From assembly GCA_958407465.1 (NCBI GenBank), contig CATYIV010000006.1, forward strand, positions 1-64,000: a DNA stretch of 64,000 nt. Direction: 5' to 3'. Positions within the stretch are counted from its first letter, which is position 1. Each line of letters starts with the position of its first letter. The position numbers and the translations under genes are program-made. The notes under the pieces were generated by a model. The model was given only the letters and a program-made list of their open reading frames with translations, was not told where the DNA came from and searched no databases. Positions 7,647-16,880 of this stretch are shown here, in pieces. Source of the stretch: an uncultured Collinsella sp. (GTDB lineage: Bacteria; Actinomycetota; Coriobacteriia; Coriobacteriales; Coriobacteriaceae).

Positions 7647-8993
7647 CTACTCGAAGCTCAGCTGCTCCAGACGATCAAAGACCGTGTCGATACGGGTGAG
7701 GAAGTCCCACGGATCAAAGATCTCGTCGAGCTTCTCCTGACTGACGGTGCAGCGCGGGTCGGCCTCGAGACGCTCCTTAAAGGTGGGGCCGGAGACACAA
7801 TCCTGTACCTCGTGCCAGGTTGCCATGGCGTTCTCTTGCACAATGGCGTACGCGTCCTCGCGGGTGATGCCCGTATCGACGAGGGCCAGCAGGACCTTGG
7901 AGGAGAAGATGAGGCCGCGCGTCTTGTTGAGGTTGGCCATCATGCGAGCGGGATACAGCTGCAGGCCGTCGATAACGCGGATGAGGCACTGGAACATGTG
8001 GTCGAGGGCGATGAAGCTATCGGCCTGGGCGACGCGCTCGGCAGAGGAGTGCGAAATGTCACGCTCGTGCCACAGGGCGACGTTGTCGAAGGCAACCTGC
8101 GCGTTGGCCTTCACGACGCGAGACAGGCCGCAGACCTTCTCCATGGTGATGGGGTTGCGCTTGTGCGGCATGGCGGAGCTGCCCTTTTGGCCCTTACGGA
8201 ACGGTTCCTCGGCCTCGAGTGTATCGGTCTTCTGCAGATTGCGAACCTCGGTAGCGATGCGCTCACAGGTGGCCGCGGTGGTGGCAAGAACGCCGGCGAG
8301 GTAGGCGTGATGATCGCGGCTAATAACCTGCGTGGACAGCGGGTCGTGAACCAGGCCCAGGTGCTCGCAGACATATTCCTCGACAAACGGCTCGATGGAG
8401 CTGTACGTGCCGACAGCGCCCGAGATGGCACCAAAGGCAACGTTCTTGCGGGCATCCTCAAGACGGTCCAGATCGCGCTTGAGCTCCCAGGCCCAAGAGC
8501 CAAACTTCATGCCGAAGGTCATCGGCTCGGCATGGATGCCATGAGTACGGCCGGCGCAGAGCGTGTTGCGCTCCTCAAAGGCGCGACGCTTGCAGATCTC
8601 GCCGAGTTTTTTGACGTCCTCGATGATCAGGTCGCAGGCCTGGGTGAGCTGGTAGCACAGGGCCGTGTCGCCCAGATCGGAGCTGGTCATGCCATAGTGA
8701 ACCCAGCGGCTGGGCTTGGGGTCGCCCTCGGGAACATCGGCATCGATGTATTCCTTCATGTTGGTCAGGAAGGCAATGACGTCGTGGCGCGTGACTTCCT
8801 CGATCTCATCGACCTTCGCCTTCTCAAAGTTGGCATGGTCGCGGATCCACTGGGCCTCGTCTTTGGAAATACCGATCTTGCCGAGCTCCGCCTGGGCCTC
8901 GCAGGCCAAGACCTCGATCTCCTGCCAAATGGCGTACTTGTTCTCGAGGGAGAAGATGTGTCCCATCTCCGGGCGGGTATAGCGATCGATCAT
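7647..8993 (-). CDS. purB: Adenylosuccinate lyase
   Basis: PurB performs two fumarate-releasing steps: SAICAR to AICAR, and adenylosuccinate to AMP. The 448-residue protein begins MIDRYTRPEMG, has the substrate-binding GRTHGIHAEPMTFG block near 140 and carries the superfamily signature GSSAMPHKRNP at about 270. I chose ATG 8993 because AAGGAG lies six bases before it; an upstream in-frame extension of 22 residues is not conserved-looking. It is monocistronic, with a hairpin downstream. Its substrates come from PurC (2.6 kb) and PurA (51 kb) in this same window. Confidence 0.96.
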   Translation of the reverse strand: MIDRYTRPEMGHIFSLENKYAIWQEIEVLACEAQAELGKIGISKDEAQWIRDHANFEKAKVDEIEEVTRHDVIAFLTNMKEYIDADVPEGDPKPSRWVHYGMTSSDLGDTALCYQLTQACDLIIEDVKKLGEICKRRAFEERNTLCAGRTHGIHAEPMTFGMKFGSWAWELKRDLDRLEDARKNVAFGAISGAVGTYSSIEPFVEEYVCEHLGLVHDPLSTQVISRDHHAYLAGVLATTAATCERIATEVRNLQKTDTLEAEEPFRKGQKGSSAMPHKRNPITMEKVCGLSRVVKANAQVAFDNVALWHERDISHSSAERVAQADSFIALDHMFQCLIRVIDGLQLYPARMMANLNKTRGLIFSSKVLLALVDTGITREDAYAIVQENAMATWHEVQDCVSGPTFKERLEADPRCTVSQEKLDEIFDPWDFLTRIDTVFDRLEQLSFE

Positions 8994-9095
8994 AGCGGCT
9001 CCTTTTTGGTTATTGGCACGTTGGTCGTAACCCAACCATTGTACCGTGCGCAGGTGCAAGTATGGGCAGCAGGCATTAACCTAACATTTTGGAAT

Positions 9096-9227
9096 TGGAG
9101 CGAGCATGGGGACGTCCGCGTTATTTGCTTCGCAAATCCGCACCGGCTGCGGTCGATCCCCTCGGATTCACGGTGACGATGGGGAAGACTTTGTTGAATT
9201 GGCCGTCCCGAGGTCTTCTGTGCTCCA
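9096..9227. repeat. Decayed tRNA-Gly-end element remnant
   Basis: The start (from TGGAGCGAGCATGGGGAC) is a diverged direct copy of 9228-9277 and of the tRNA-Gly 3' end at 9420. It includes the ATTTGCTTCGCAAAT hairpin, then the similarity ends. It looks like an older copy stacked beside the intact element. Confidence 0.5.
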
Positions 9228-9367
9228 TGGAGCGGGCAACGGGACATCCGCGTATTTGCTTCGCAAATCCGCACCGGCTTCAGGCGCCTGTCGGCGCCTT
9301 CGCCTGCTCGCTACAAACGCTTCGCGTTTGCTTTACGCTCGCACCCTGTCGGGTTCGAGTCCCGGCG
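9228..9367. repeat. Three-hairpin tRNA-end element, tRNA-Gly copy
   Basis: The left end copies the tRNA-Gly 3' end (TGGAGCGGGCAACGGGAC, identical to 9420-9437). Then come hairpin 1 (9254-9268, ATTTGC), hairpin 2 (9282-9299, AGGCGCC), hairpin 3 (9314-9330, CAAACGC), a TTTACGC box and an inverted T-arm mimic (GTCGGGTTCGAGTCCCG, 9348-9364). The order is the same as in the tRNA-Lys and tRNA-Ser copies. Confidence 0.65.
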
Positions 9368-9375
9368 CTTTATTG

Positions 9376-9408
9376 AAAAAAGCACGGCACCGTAATGGTG
9401 CCGTGCTT
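9376..9408 (-). terminator. Terminator of tRNA-Gly
   Basis: A 12-bp stem (9380-9391 with 9397-9408) is followed on the minus strand by a T run, directly after the tRNA. Confidence 0.85.
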
Positions 9409-9419
9409 GTGCTTCTAGC

Positions 9420-9494
9420 TGGAGCGGGCAACGGGACTCGAACCCGCGAGTGTCAGCTTGGGAAGCTGATGCCTTACCACTTGGCGATGCCCGC
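9420..9494 (-). tRNA. tRNA-Gly (anticodon CCC)
   Basis: A 75-base cloverleaf on the minus strand with acceptor GCGGGCA/TGCCCGC, anticodon stem TCAGC/GCTGA with loop TTCCCAA (anticodon CCC), T-loop GTTCGAG and an encoded CCA. Confidence 0.95.
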
Positions 9495-9791
9495 TTGTGT
9501 GTTGGCTAGTATAACGCGGTTGTCTTGTTCGATACAAGGGTGGTGATGCTTGTTTTAGCTGTGGAGATTCGTTTGAAAATCACGTCAATTGTGGAGACGA
9601 GGACCTTTGACTTCCTGTTCTCCCTATCTTCTACCTGCACTTTTGCTTGATTGTTGTATTTGAGCTCAATTTGTCAGGAATTGGGCAAGCTTTTGGTCAG
9701 CCTTTGGTACTTACCCGCATGAACCTCGGGGGTAGCCTCATCCTACGCGTCGCAGCCTCCCCGTGCGGCGCACGAGGGATAAGGAGCAGCC
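9495..9791. other. Intergenic region upstream of the adhesin gene
   Basis: No gene is seen. It contains a 23-base motif CAAGCTTTTGGTCAGC-CTTTGGT at 9686-9708 that recurs with one change at 47430-47452 upstream of rpsF, in both cases on the coding strand and preceded by TTGTC. The adhesin ribosome binding site AAGGAG lies at the end. Confidence 0.6.
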
Positions 9792-12700
9792 ATGTCCAAC
9801 GCACCCACGCACTCTGTCCACAGCGCAATCGCAACAGGTCCGCTGCTCCTGCTCCTCTTCCTGCTTTTCGGCTGCCTGGCACCGGGAGCCGCATTTGCCG
9901 TCGATGGCTACGACCAGCTCGGCTTCCGCACTATTAGCGATGATTGTGGGCCCTTCCTCATCGGCAAGTATGAAGCTCAAGACGCCTCGATTGCCTACTG
10001 CATGAACCAGGAGCGCCCCGGCCCCACCAAGCCGGGCGGCCCATGGCTCAACTTTGATCAAGGCTGGGTGTGGCTCGACGACGAGTTCGCGGCAATCGTT
10101 TGTCACGGATATCCTACCGCCACGTCGTTTGGCGGTTACCATCTTTCACCCGATCGCGCCCGCGCCGCAACCCAGCTTGCCGTATGGATGCTCAACGGCA
10201 CTACCCATGTCGACGGTACCTACTCTTACACGACCGCTCAGGGCAAAACCAAGAGTGGGCACTTTACCACTGACAATGAAGTCGTGGCGGCGGCGCGGTG
10301 GCTCCACGACAGCGCAAAATCAGGAAGCATCAAAGCCGCTCCGCACCGCGCGCGGCGCTATCTAGGAGCCGTATCGGGCGGCAGCAAACGTCAGGACATG
10401 CTCTATGTACTGCCGGCGGTCTCTGTTTCCTTCCAAAAGCAGTCTGCAAACGCTGCCATTACCAGCGGAAACAATACTTATCAGTTTGCCGGGGCAACAT
10501 TCGATGTTTTTGAGAGCGCCAGCGACGCACGTGTTGGCACCATCCAGATGGACAGCAACGGTCGGACGCAAGCAACACTTCTGCCCAACACAGCATACTA
10601 CCTAGTTGAAACGAAGGCGCCGGTCGGCTATGTCCCCCGCCACGATTGCATCGCCTTTACCACGGGGAATGACGGTGGACAGGTCGCCATTGATGAACAG
10701 CCCGGCACCATCAACCTGCGTATCGTAAAACTCGATACCGCGACGAATGCCGGCCCCCAGGTAGGCTCTTCACTCGCAGGAGCAGAGTTCACGTGTGTGT
10801 CGCAATCAACCCCTGGATGGGCGCAAATCCTCACGACCGACGAAAGCGGTCAGGCCACCCTCGCCGATGTCCCCTTAGGAACCTTTACCATCTACGAATC
10901 AAAAGCCCCCGAGGGCTACCTGCCATCCAACGACAGCTGGACCTATACCGTTGGAGCCGACCAGCTCGGCGATTCAGGCGTGGTCGAGATCGAATCTCGC
11001 ATTTCCGATATCCCCATTGCGTTTGACCTTGAGATTTCCAAATTCAAGGATTACGGCAATAGCGACCAATCCGGCCTGGAGCAACCGGCGGGTGGTGTTG
11101 TCTTTGAGGTTGTCAGCAACAGTTCTCAGCAGGTTGTTGGCACACTGACCACAAACATCTATGGCTTTGCCTCCACCAAAGATCAGCCCGAAGCATGGTT
11201 CGGCACAGGCAAGCGACCCGCCGGTGTCCACGGAGCTGTCCCATACGACCGTGCCGGCTACACGATTCGCGAGGTTCCGGAAACCGTCCCCGAGGGTTTT
11301 AAACGTGCAGGGGAATGGACCGTCGGGGCCAATCAGATTTCCAACGGCGCCGAGCTTCAATATATCGTGGACAACCACGCGCTGTCGACGCATCTCCAGA
11401 TTGTAAAACGCGATGCCCAAACAAGCGCTTCTGTTCCACTAGCCGGATTCACCTTCCAACTCCTAGACAGCAATCACGAACCTGTCTCACAAACTTGCTG
11501 GTATCCAGCACATAACGTAATGGGCACCTTTACGACTGACGCGACCGGGACCGTCACACTGCCCGAATCGCTCGTGCCGGGCACCTATTATGTACGCGAA
11601 ACCTCGGCCAAAGAGCCCTATCTTGTCGGCGAAGAGATCGAGGTAAACATACCCGCCGACATGAACCTAACGCCCGTTGCAGTCGCCTCGTATTATGACC
11701 ACGCCGCGACCGGAAACATCAGGATCGTTAAAACCGATGCCATAGACGGCAGCAGCCTCGCGGGCGCCGTCTTTGAGATCCGCGGCTCGGGTGATATCGT
11801 GCGCCCCGACGGTAGCATTGCCGCGCTCGACGGTGAGACTGTCACGACCGTCACGACGGATGAAACTGGAGAAGCACGCGCGGACAACCTCCCACTGGGA
11901 TCTGGCACCGCACGCTACGAGGTTGTCGAGACTCAAGCGCCGGCAGGCTTCTTGCTCGATCAGACAACCCATATTGTTGCCCTTACTTATGCCGACCAGA
12001 AAACACCCGTTGTAGAAGCACGGCTTAACGTATCCGACGATTACACCAAGGTTGATATCTCCAAGGTCGATGCAAGCGGTGAGCAAGAAGTGGAAGGCGC
12101 ACAGCTCACCTTATATGGTCCCGATAAAACCGAAATAGACTCCTGGACCTCATCCGACAAGCCGCATCGCGTCGAACATCTTGCACCCGGCACCTACTCG
12201 TTGCGCGAAATGATGTCTCCGCGGACCTATGACCTTGCCGAGGAAATAACGTTTGAAATAAAGGATACGGGAGAAGTCCAATCCGTCGCGATGAAGGATG
12301 CGCCCATCGAGATCAAGGGACAGGTCGACAAGCGTCAGGAACTTGTCCAACCTATCGAAAAGGGCCTGTTGGCTAACGGCGATGGTAAAAACCGCGCCAC
12401 GACGCAAACCAATAGTGATGGGCTTTTCTCCTATACCATCGATGCTCGAAACGATTCCGCTACTTGGGTTGATGAGTTTACGATTACCGATGATCTTGAG
12501 TGCGCCAAAGACGGCACGGCGAGATTCATCTCAATCGAAACCCCCGTCGCCATCGGCGACCTCAACGGTCTGTGCAACGTATGGTATCGCACGACGCCGT
12601 TGGACTCGACAGACGTCGATGAGCCGGCAAACGCGACACTTGACGATGGGCACGAAAATCCTTGGCTTGAGTCCGACGAAGTAAAAGAGAGCCTGGGTGA

Positions 12701-13223
12701 GGACTGTCGCCTCGTCGATTACGACGGTTGGCACCTCTGGAAGGCGGATATCTCGACCACGGAATCCACCACACTCGAGGCGAAAGAACTCGACCTTGCA
12801 TCCAATACCGTCGTAACGGGCATTCGCATTGAATACGGTGCGGTAGCCGCCGACTATACGACTCGAAGCGATGCGGATTCTTGGACCCGCGATGATCTCA
12901 AAGATGAGCACGACGACCTTGACGATGCCAAAGCAATCCTTGGCACAGACGCTCGGGGCGCAGTCGTACACATGCAGGCAACGTCGGCTTATACGCCCCA
13001 AACCGCACTCACCAACAGCGCGCGCGTCGATCTTTGCCGCAACGGTGGCGGCGATAAACTTGAGTCACATGACGAGGACAGCGTCATTCAACGCTGTACC
13101 CTACCGCAGGACCTACCGGCAACAGGATCAGTTCCCATCGCCGCTTGCATCACCGCGCTCCTGACCTCGGGTGCCGCAGCCCTATGGTTCGCTCGCCTTA
13201 GGTCGATCCCAAAGAACCGCTAG
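9792..13223 (+). CDS. LPXTG-anchored adhesin with thioester domain and SpaA-like repeats
   Basis: A 1143-residue surface protein. The signal peptide covers about 1-36 (hydrophobic core LLLLLFLLFGCLAPG). The N-terminal domain has the hallmarks of a TQXA/thioester adhesin head: Cys70 in AYCMNQ and the TQLAVW motif with Gln128, which would form an internal Cys-Gln thioester that can bond covalently to host surfaces. It is followed by about five SpaA/Cna-B-like repeats (each with a VKxD start and an E-x-x-AP-x-GY end, for example ESKAPEGYL and ETQAPAGFL), which often carry isopeptide bonds. A longer domain follows, then the sorting signal LPATG at about 1108, a hydrophobic helix and a basic tail. 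It is single, with no sortase or pilus partner next to it, and starts at ATG 9792 behind AAGGAG. Confidence 0.92.
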   Translation: MSNAPTHSVHSAIATGPLLLLLFLLFGCLAPGAAFAVDGYDQLGFRTISDDCGPFLIGKYEAQDASIAYCMNQERPGPTKPGGPWLNFDQGWVWLDDEFAAIVCHGYPTATSFGGYHLSPDRARAATQLAVWMLNGTTHVDGTYSYTTAQGKTKSGHFTTDNEVVAAARWLHDSAKSGSIKAAPHRARRYLGAVSGGSKRQDMLYVLPAVSVSFQKQSANAAITSGNNTYQFAGATFDVFESASDARVGTIQMDSNGRTQATLLPNTAYYLVETKAPVGYVPRHDCIAFTTGNDGGQVAIDEQPGTINLRIVKLDTATNAGPQVGSSLAGAEFTCVSQSTPGWAQILTTDESGQATLADVPLGTFTIYESKAPEGYLPSNDSWTYTVGADQLGDSGVVEIESRISDIPIAFDLEISKFKDYGNSDQSGLEQPAGGVVFEVVSNSSQQVVGTLTTNIYGFASTKDQPEAWFGTGKRPAGVHGAVPYDRAGYTIREVPETVPEGFKRAGEWTVGANQISNGAELQYIVDNHALSTHLQIVKRDAQTSASVPLAGFTFQLLDSNHEPVSQTCWYPAHNVMGTFTTDATGTVTLPESLVPGTYYVRETSAKEPYLVGEEIEVNIPADMNLTPVAVASYYDHAATGNIRIVKTDAIDGSSLAGAVFEIRGSGDIVRPDGSIAALDGETVTTVTTDETGEARADNLPLGSGTARYEVVETQAPAGFLLDQTTHIVALTYADQKTPVVEARLNVSDDYTKVDISKVDASGEQEVEGAQLTLYGPDKTEIDSWTSSDKPHRVEHLAPGTYSLREMMSPRTYDLAEEITFEIKDTGEVQSVAMKDAPIEIKGQVDKRQELVQPIEKGLLANGDGKNRATTQTNSDGLFSYTIDARNDSATWVDEFTITDDLECAKDGTARFISIETPVAIGDLNGLCNVWYRTTPLDSTDVDEPANATLDDGHENPWLESDEVKESLGEDCRLVDYDGWHLWKADISTTESTTLEAKELDLASNTVVTGIRIEYGAVAADYTTRSDADSWTRDDLKDEHDDLDDAKAILGTDARGAVVHMQATSAYTPQTALTNSARVDLCRNGGGDKLESHDEDSVIQRCTLPQDLPATGSVPIAACITALLTSGAAALWFARLRSIPKNR

Positions 13224-13230
13224 CACGATG

Positions 13231-13268
13231 AAAAAGCGGGCGAGCCAGTCCCCCAGCTCGCCCGCTTT
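13231..13268. terminator. Shared terminator between the convergent adhesin and minus-strand operon
   Basis: A 13-bp stem AAAGCGGGCGAGC/GCTCGCCCGCTTT (13233-13245, 13256-13268) with A/T at both outer ends. It can act for the adhesin transcript and, with the better T run, for the minus-strand transcript. Confidence 0.8.
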
Positions 13269-13289
13269 CAATCATTTAAATCGCCGTAT

Positions 13290-13508
13290 CTACTCTGCAG
13301 ACGAAGATCCACCATCAACGATTGCCTGCTCGGACTCAGGAATCCCATCGGCACCCGTGCTCTGTTCTTGCTCCACCTCTTCGCTGATTGCGGAGGCGGG
13401 GGTCGAGCCCTTCGCACCCACGATGTAGGCAGCCCCAAATCCTAACGCAATGGCAATCAAGGTCAAAATCACGTAGACAGGCCAATGGCGCTTAATATAC
13501 GAAAACAC
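13290..13508 (-). CDS. Small single-pass membrane protein
   Basis: A 72-residue protein from GTG 13508, with AAGGAG five to six bases upstream. It has a short basic N-terminus, one transmembrane helix (about 10-31, VYVILTLIAIALGFGAAYIV) and an acidic outer tail rich in Glu/Ser/Gly. It starts 21 bases after the stop of the M28-like gene, so the two probably share a transcript. It could be a partner of that protein, but nothing beyond position shows this. Confidence 0.7.
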   Translation of the reverse strand: MFSYIKRHWPVYVILTLIAIALGFGAAYIVGAKGSTPASAISEEVEQEQSTGADGIPESEQAIVDGGSSSAE

Positions 13509-13529
13509 GTTGACTCCTTAGAGCTCCGT

Positions 13530-16500
13530 CTACGAACGGCGGATAACCTCGGTCACGACCTCGGATACCGTAGCAATGTTCGTCGGGTTGACATTGTGGG
13601 GCAGGTCGTCCTCGGTACGAGCGCAAGCCAGACGCGTGCCGTCCACGCCGGCGATGGTGAGGGCTCGGCGGCTCGCCTCGAGCGCGGCATAGGCATCGGT
13701 CTTGGCATAGGGCATCTCGAGCGCGCCACAATCGACATGGAACGACTTGCAGACCTTGCTGACCAGGTTCATGATGCGGCGATCGCCCTTGAGCAGTTGT
13801 TGTTCGCCCTCGACCGTCACAACCGAAAGCCTACCGGCGCCGACGGATTCAAGATTGATGAAAAATACGCCGCGGAGCTTATCGCGATGCGAAGCCAAGA
13901 AGGCCTTCATGCCGGCGCCATCACAATCCGAGGCGCCCGTTGCCACAAACCAGATATCGTGACCAAGCAGCTCATCATCGCCCATAGAGGCGACAGCCGA
14001 GAGCATATCTTCGGAAGAAGCGCCATCGGAAGACGTAGCGCCACCCTTCCAGCCATCGTTATCGTCCTCGAAGTTATCCCACGAACCGATACCGCGACCG
14101 GACTTCTTGGCATCGTAATCGTCTTCGACGCCCAGCCAGTCACTCATGCTGTCCTGCTCGTTTTTCTTTTTACGACCGAACAGGCCACCCAGGCCGCGCT
14201 TACGAGACTTGGGTGCCGCCGGGGCGGGAGCCGAAATGGTCTCGATCGGCTGCGCGCCCGACGCAACGGGCACAGGAGGCGCAACGGGTGCCGATGTGGG
14301 TTCGGGACCTTGGGCGGTAGCAAAGGGGTCGTTGACCTGGGCAGAGGGATCGGGAAGGTCGAACAGCGACGTGCGAGACGCAACGTTTGCCTGCTTCATA
14401 GACGGCAGCGACGGATCGGGGACCGAAGCCAGCGGAGACGAGGAAGGTGCAGGCGACGGTGCCGACGACGGATCGGGAACATTCATCTGCGGACGCGGCG
14501 ATGCTTGGGAGGAAATCTGGGCCATAAGGGAATCGACCGTTTCGTCCTGGGTGGGAGCGACATTGGCAACCGTGGCACCGGAACCACTCGGGGTCGGCAT
14601 GGTGAAAATCTGCGTGGAGTAAGGCCTCGACTCATCCGTTTCGAGAGTCTCGGAAACCGCAGGCACTTCCTCCTGCTCGGCCTCGGTCGAATCAGCTTGC
14701 TCGGGCGCCGCGTATTGCTCTTCGCCAGAGTTGGCCTCGACGGGCTCGTCCTCGGCAGCATCAATGGGCTCGTCATCGTCCACCGCGTCGCCCTGTTCAT
14801 CGGAAACAGGAAGGGGCTCGGCAATCGCGGTGCCCTGCTTTTCAAACGTTATCGTGGAATCGAACTTCGCGGCATCAAACGACATGGTGCTATCGACGTG
14901 CTGCTGAGCCTCGAAAGACGTTGTTGCCTCAACAACATCCGCGGACGTCGGTTGCTGGGACTCAAAGGACGTTGTAGCTTCGGCGGCGTCGACGGGCACG
15001 GACTGCACAGCCTCGTTCTGCTCGAACTCTTGCGCCGCGAGCTCACGTGCCGCCTCGGCTGCCTGCTGTTGAGCGATAGCCTCCTGCTCGGCAGCCTCGC
15101 GTGCGGCAGCGCGCTTCTCCTCGAAATCGTCGACAAATTTCTTGCCCTTTGCAAGCGCACCCTTAAAGAAGTTGGAAGCGCTGGCGCCAATCGAAGAGAA
15201 CGCGGATGCAATATCGGCATGGGGCGTTGCCGCGGGAATCTCGGCCGAGAAATCAGTATCGCTCTCGTAAGACACGCGCCTCGGCTGTTCAACGTAATCG
15301 TCGTCAGACTCGTCCGCAACGTCTTGCGCCGGCGCGGCGGGAGCCAAAATGTCCAGTCCTGCCGCGGGATCGATCGCGGACACCGCCTCGGACTCGGCAA
15401 CGGCAGCGGTAACCGCGGCAGACTCATCATCCACAGTGACAACGGGGGCAGGCTCGGACTCAAACGTCGGCTCCTCACCCTCCTCGTAATCGAGCGTGCA
15501 GGACTCGGGAAGCATTCCGAGCGCACGGATGGCATCCGAACCAAAGCGGATGTTGCCGGCGGCATTGCGATAGAGCTTGGACTCGGGCTCGGCCGCGACA
15601 GGCTCCTCCGCCGACTCGGCAGCGGAAACCTCGTCATTGAACTCTTCAGCCTGGACAGCCTGACTCTGATCCTCGGGCACGATGGCGCCAATCAGTGTCT
15701 CATCGGCAGACGCACCCTCAAAACCATCGATCTGTCCATCAAAAGCCTCGTCCTGCTCGGGTGCGTCGACAGGCGCCACCGGCTGGCCAAACTCGTCCTC
15801 ATCGTAGGAAGGTTCCTCATATTCAATGGTGTTGCCGTAGTCGTTTTGCTGCTGGGCCGCGGCATACTCGGCCGCCGCGCGCGCCATTTCCTCGGCGCGA
15901 CGCTTCTGCTCGCCAAAATAGGTATCGAATGGAATGTCGTCGGGGAACTCGTTTTCGCCCTGATAGGGGGCAACGTTGTCCATAACGCCGAGCATAGCGG
16001 CGACAGAAGACTTGTTGCACACCGCGCCGGACGTATAGGGAAGAATGTGGCGGTTAGAGATGATGTTTACCGCGTTGGCGAGTGCAACGAGGGAAGCGAG
16101 GATCGCGACAATCCACAGCAGAACCTTGAGCGCGCCGGGGAGCGGCAGGATGCGCAGGATGGCAACGGCAGCGGGGGCAACCGTGGCAACGGGCAACAGC
16201 TTGGCGATGAGCGCACGATACGAAGCATAGGGCTCGCGGGCGAGCAGCTCGGCACGGGGAGAGTCGTAGTGTGCGACAACGACCACCGGGCGGTTGCGCG
16301 GAGACGCGAGCGGGCCCGAGGCCTTGTGGTAGGCGATGACATTTTGGCTCACGCCCGTCTTGCCCAGGCGCGAAACCACGGGGTGGCCCGTGCGTTCGAG
16401 CACGTAAAGAACGGCGCCGACAATGGCCAGCAAGGTGCCGACCAAGCCGATACCGCCGCCGATGCCCATCAGCAGGGCGCCGGCAAACGCAAGAATACCG

Positions 16501-16682
16501 GTAACGGCAAATGCCAACCTACTGGGCGCCGGGGCATTGAACTCCTGAACCTCGGGGTCAAAGCCGTGGTTGCGGAAGATCTGAGCGATATCCTCGGCAG
16601 CCAAGCGCTCTTCTTCGCTGCATGCCGGCGTAATGCCGGTGTTCTGCAGCAGGTGGTTAATATAGTTCTGGGTGTTCGCCAT
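13530..16682 (-). CDS. Very large M28-peptidase-like membrane protein with acidic insert
   Basis: A 1050-residue protein. Residues 1-55 are soluble, followed by a hydrophobic pair (about 57-98), the start of an M28 zinc-peptidase fold with VVVVAHYDSPRAE (about 130-145), a second hydrophobic pair (about 165-205) and the GVMDN block. About 600 residues of acidic, Ala/Pro/Gln-rich low-complexity sequence then split the domain. The second half resumes near 890 (GHDIWFVATGASDCDGAG, FFINLESVGAG, DDLPHNVNPTNIAT). Where active M28 enzymes have the catalytic Glu-Glu pair, this has Ser-Asp, so activity is doubtful. I chose ATG 16682 (GGAG five bases upstream); a 50-residue in-frame upstream extension has no family features. 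Confidence 0.75.
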   Translation of the reverse strand: MANTQNYINHLLQNTGITPACSEEERLAAEDIAQIFRNHGFDPEVQEFNAPAPSRLAFAVTGILAFAGALLMGIGGGIGLVGTLLAIVGAVLYVLERTGHPVVSRLGKTGVSQNVIAYHKASGPLASPRNRPVVVVAHYDSPRAELLAREPYASYRALIAKLLPVATVAPAAVAILRILPLPGALKVLLWIVAILASLVALANAVNIISNRHILPYTSGAVCNKSSVAAMLGVMDNVAPYQGENEFPDDIPFDTYFGEQKRRAEEMARAAAEYAAAQQQNDYGNTIEYEEPSYDEDEFGQPVAPVDAPEQDEAFDGQIDGFEGASADETLIGAIVPEDQSQAVQAEEFNDEVSAAESAEEPVAAEPESKLYRNAAGNIRFGSDAIRALGMLPESCTLDYEEGEEPTFESEPAPVVTVDDESAAVTAAVAESEAVSAIDPAAGLDILAPAAPAQDVADESDDDYVEQPRRVSYESDTDFSAEIPAATPHADIASAFSSIGASASNFFKGALAKGKKFVDDFEEKRAAAREAAEQEAIAQQQAAEAARELAAQEFEQNEAVQSVPVDAAEATTSFESQQPTSADVVEATTSFEAQQHVDSTMSFDAAKFDSTITFEKQGTAIAEPLPVSDEQGDAVDDDEPIDAAEDEPVEANSGEEQYAAPEQADSTEAEQEEVPAVSETLETDESRPYSTQIFTMPTPSGSGATVANVAPTQDETVDSLMAQISSQASPRPQMNVPDPSSAPSPAPSSSPLASVPDPSLPSMKQANVASRTSLFDLPDPSAQVNDPFATAQGPEPTSAPVAPPVPVASGAQPIETISAPAPAAPKSRKRGLGGLFGRKKKNEQDSMSDWLGVEDDYDAKKSGRGIGSWDNFEDDNDGWKGGATSSDGASSEDMLSAVASMGDDELLGHDIWFVATGASDCDGAGMKAFLASHRDKLRGVFFINLESVGAGRLSVVTVEGEQQLLKGDRRIMNLVSKVCKSFHVDCGALEMPYAKTDAYAALEASRRALTIAGVDGTRLACARTEDDLPHNVNPTNIATVSEVVTEVIRRS

Positions 16683-16880
16683 GTGCGCTCCACATCCATA
16701 ATCCGACAAATAGGCCCAATGCATGCACATTAGAACCGTATGTAGTCGAAAGTATACCCCGAGCGAGCGCAAACGACCGAATTCGGGCCATCTTAACGCC
16801 CCGAGCGGACAAGGATATAGCCTAATCTCCATATCGGACTAAAATCATGGCAGCAAACCACCTTCTCATGCGAGGACTCT
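16683..16880. promoter_or_regulatory. Divergent promoter region, M28-like gene and WYL regulators
   Basis: 198 bases separate the two divergent genes. No clear operator or hairpin is visible. It should hold both promoters. Confidence 0.35.

Noticed and set aside
13485..16733. 1082-codon plus-strand open frame
   Set aside because: It is the complement of the M28-like gene; Arg/Gly-rich low-complexity sequence with no start signal.
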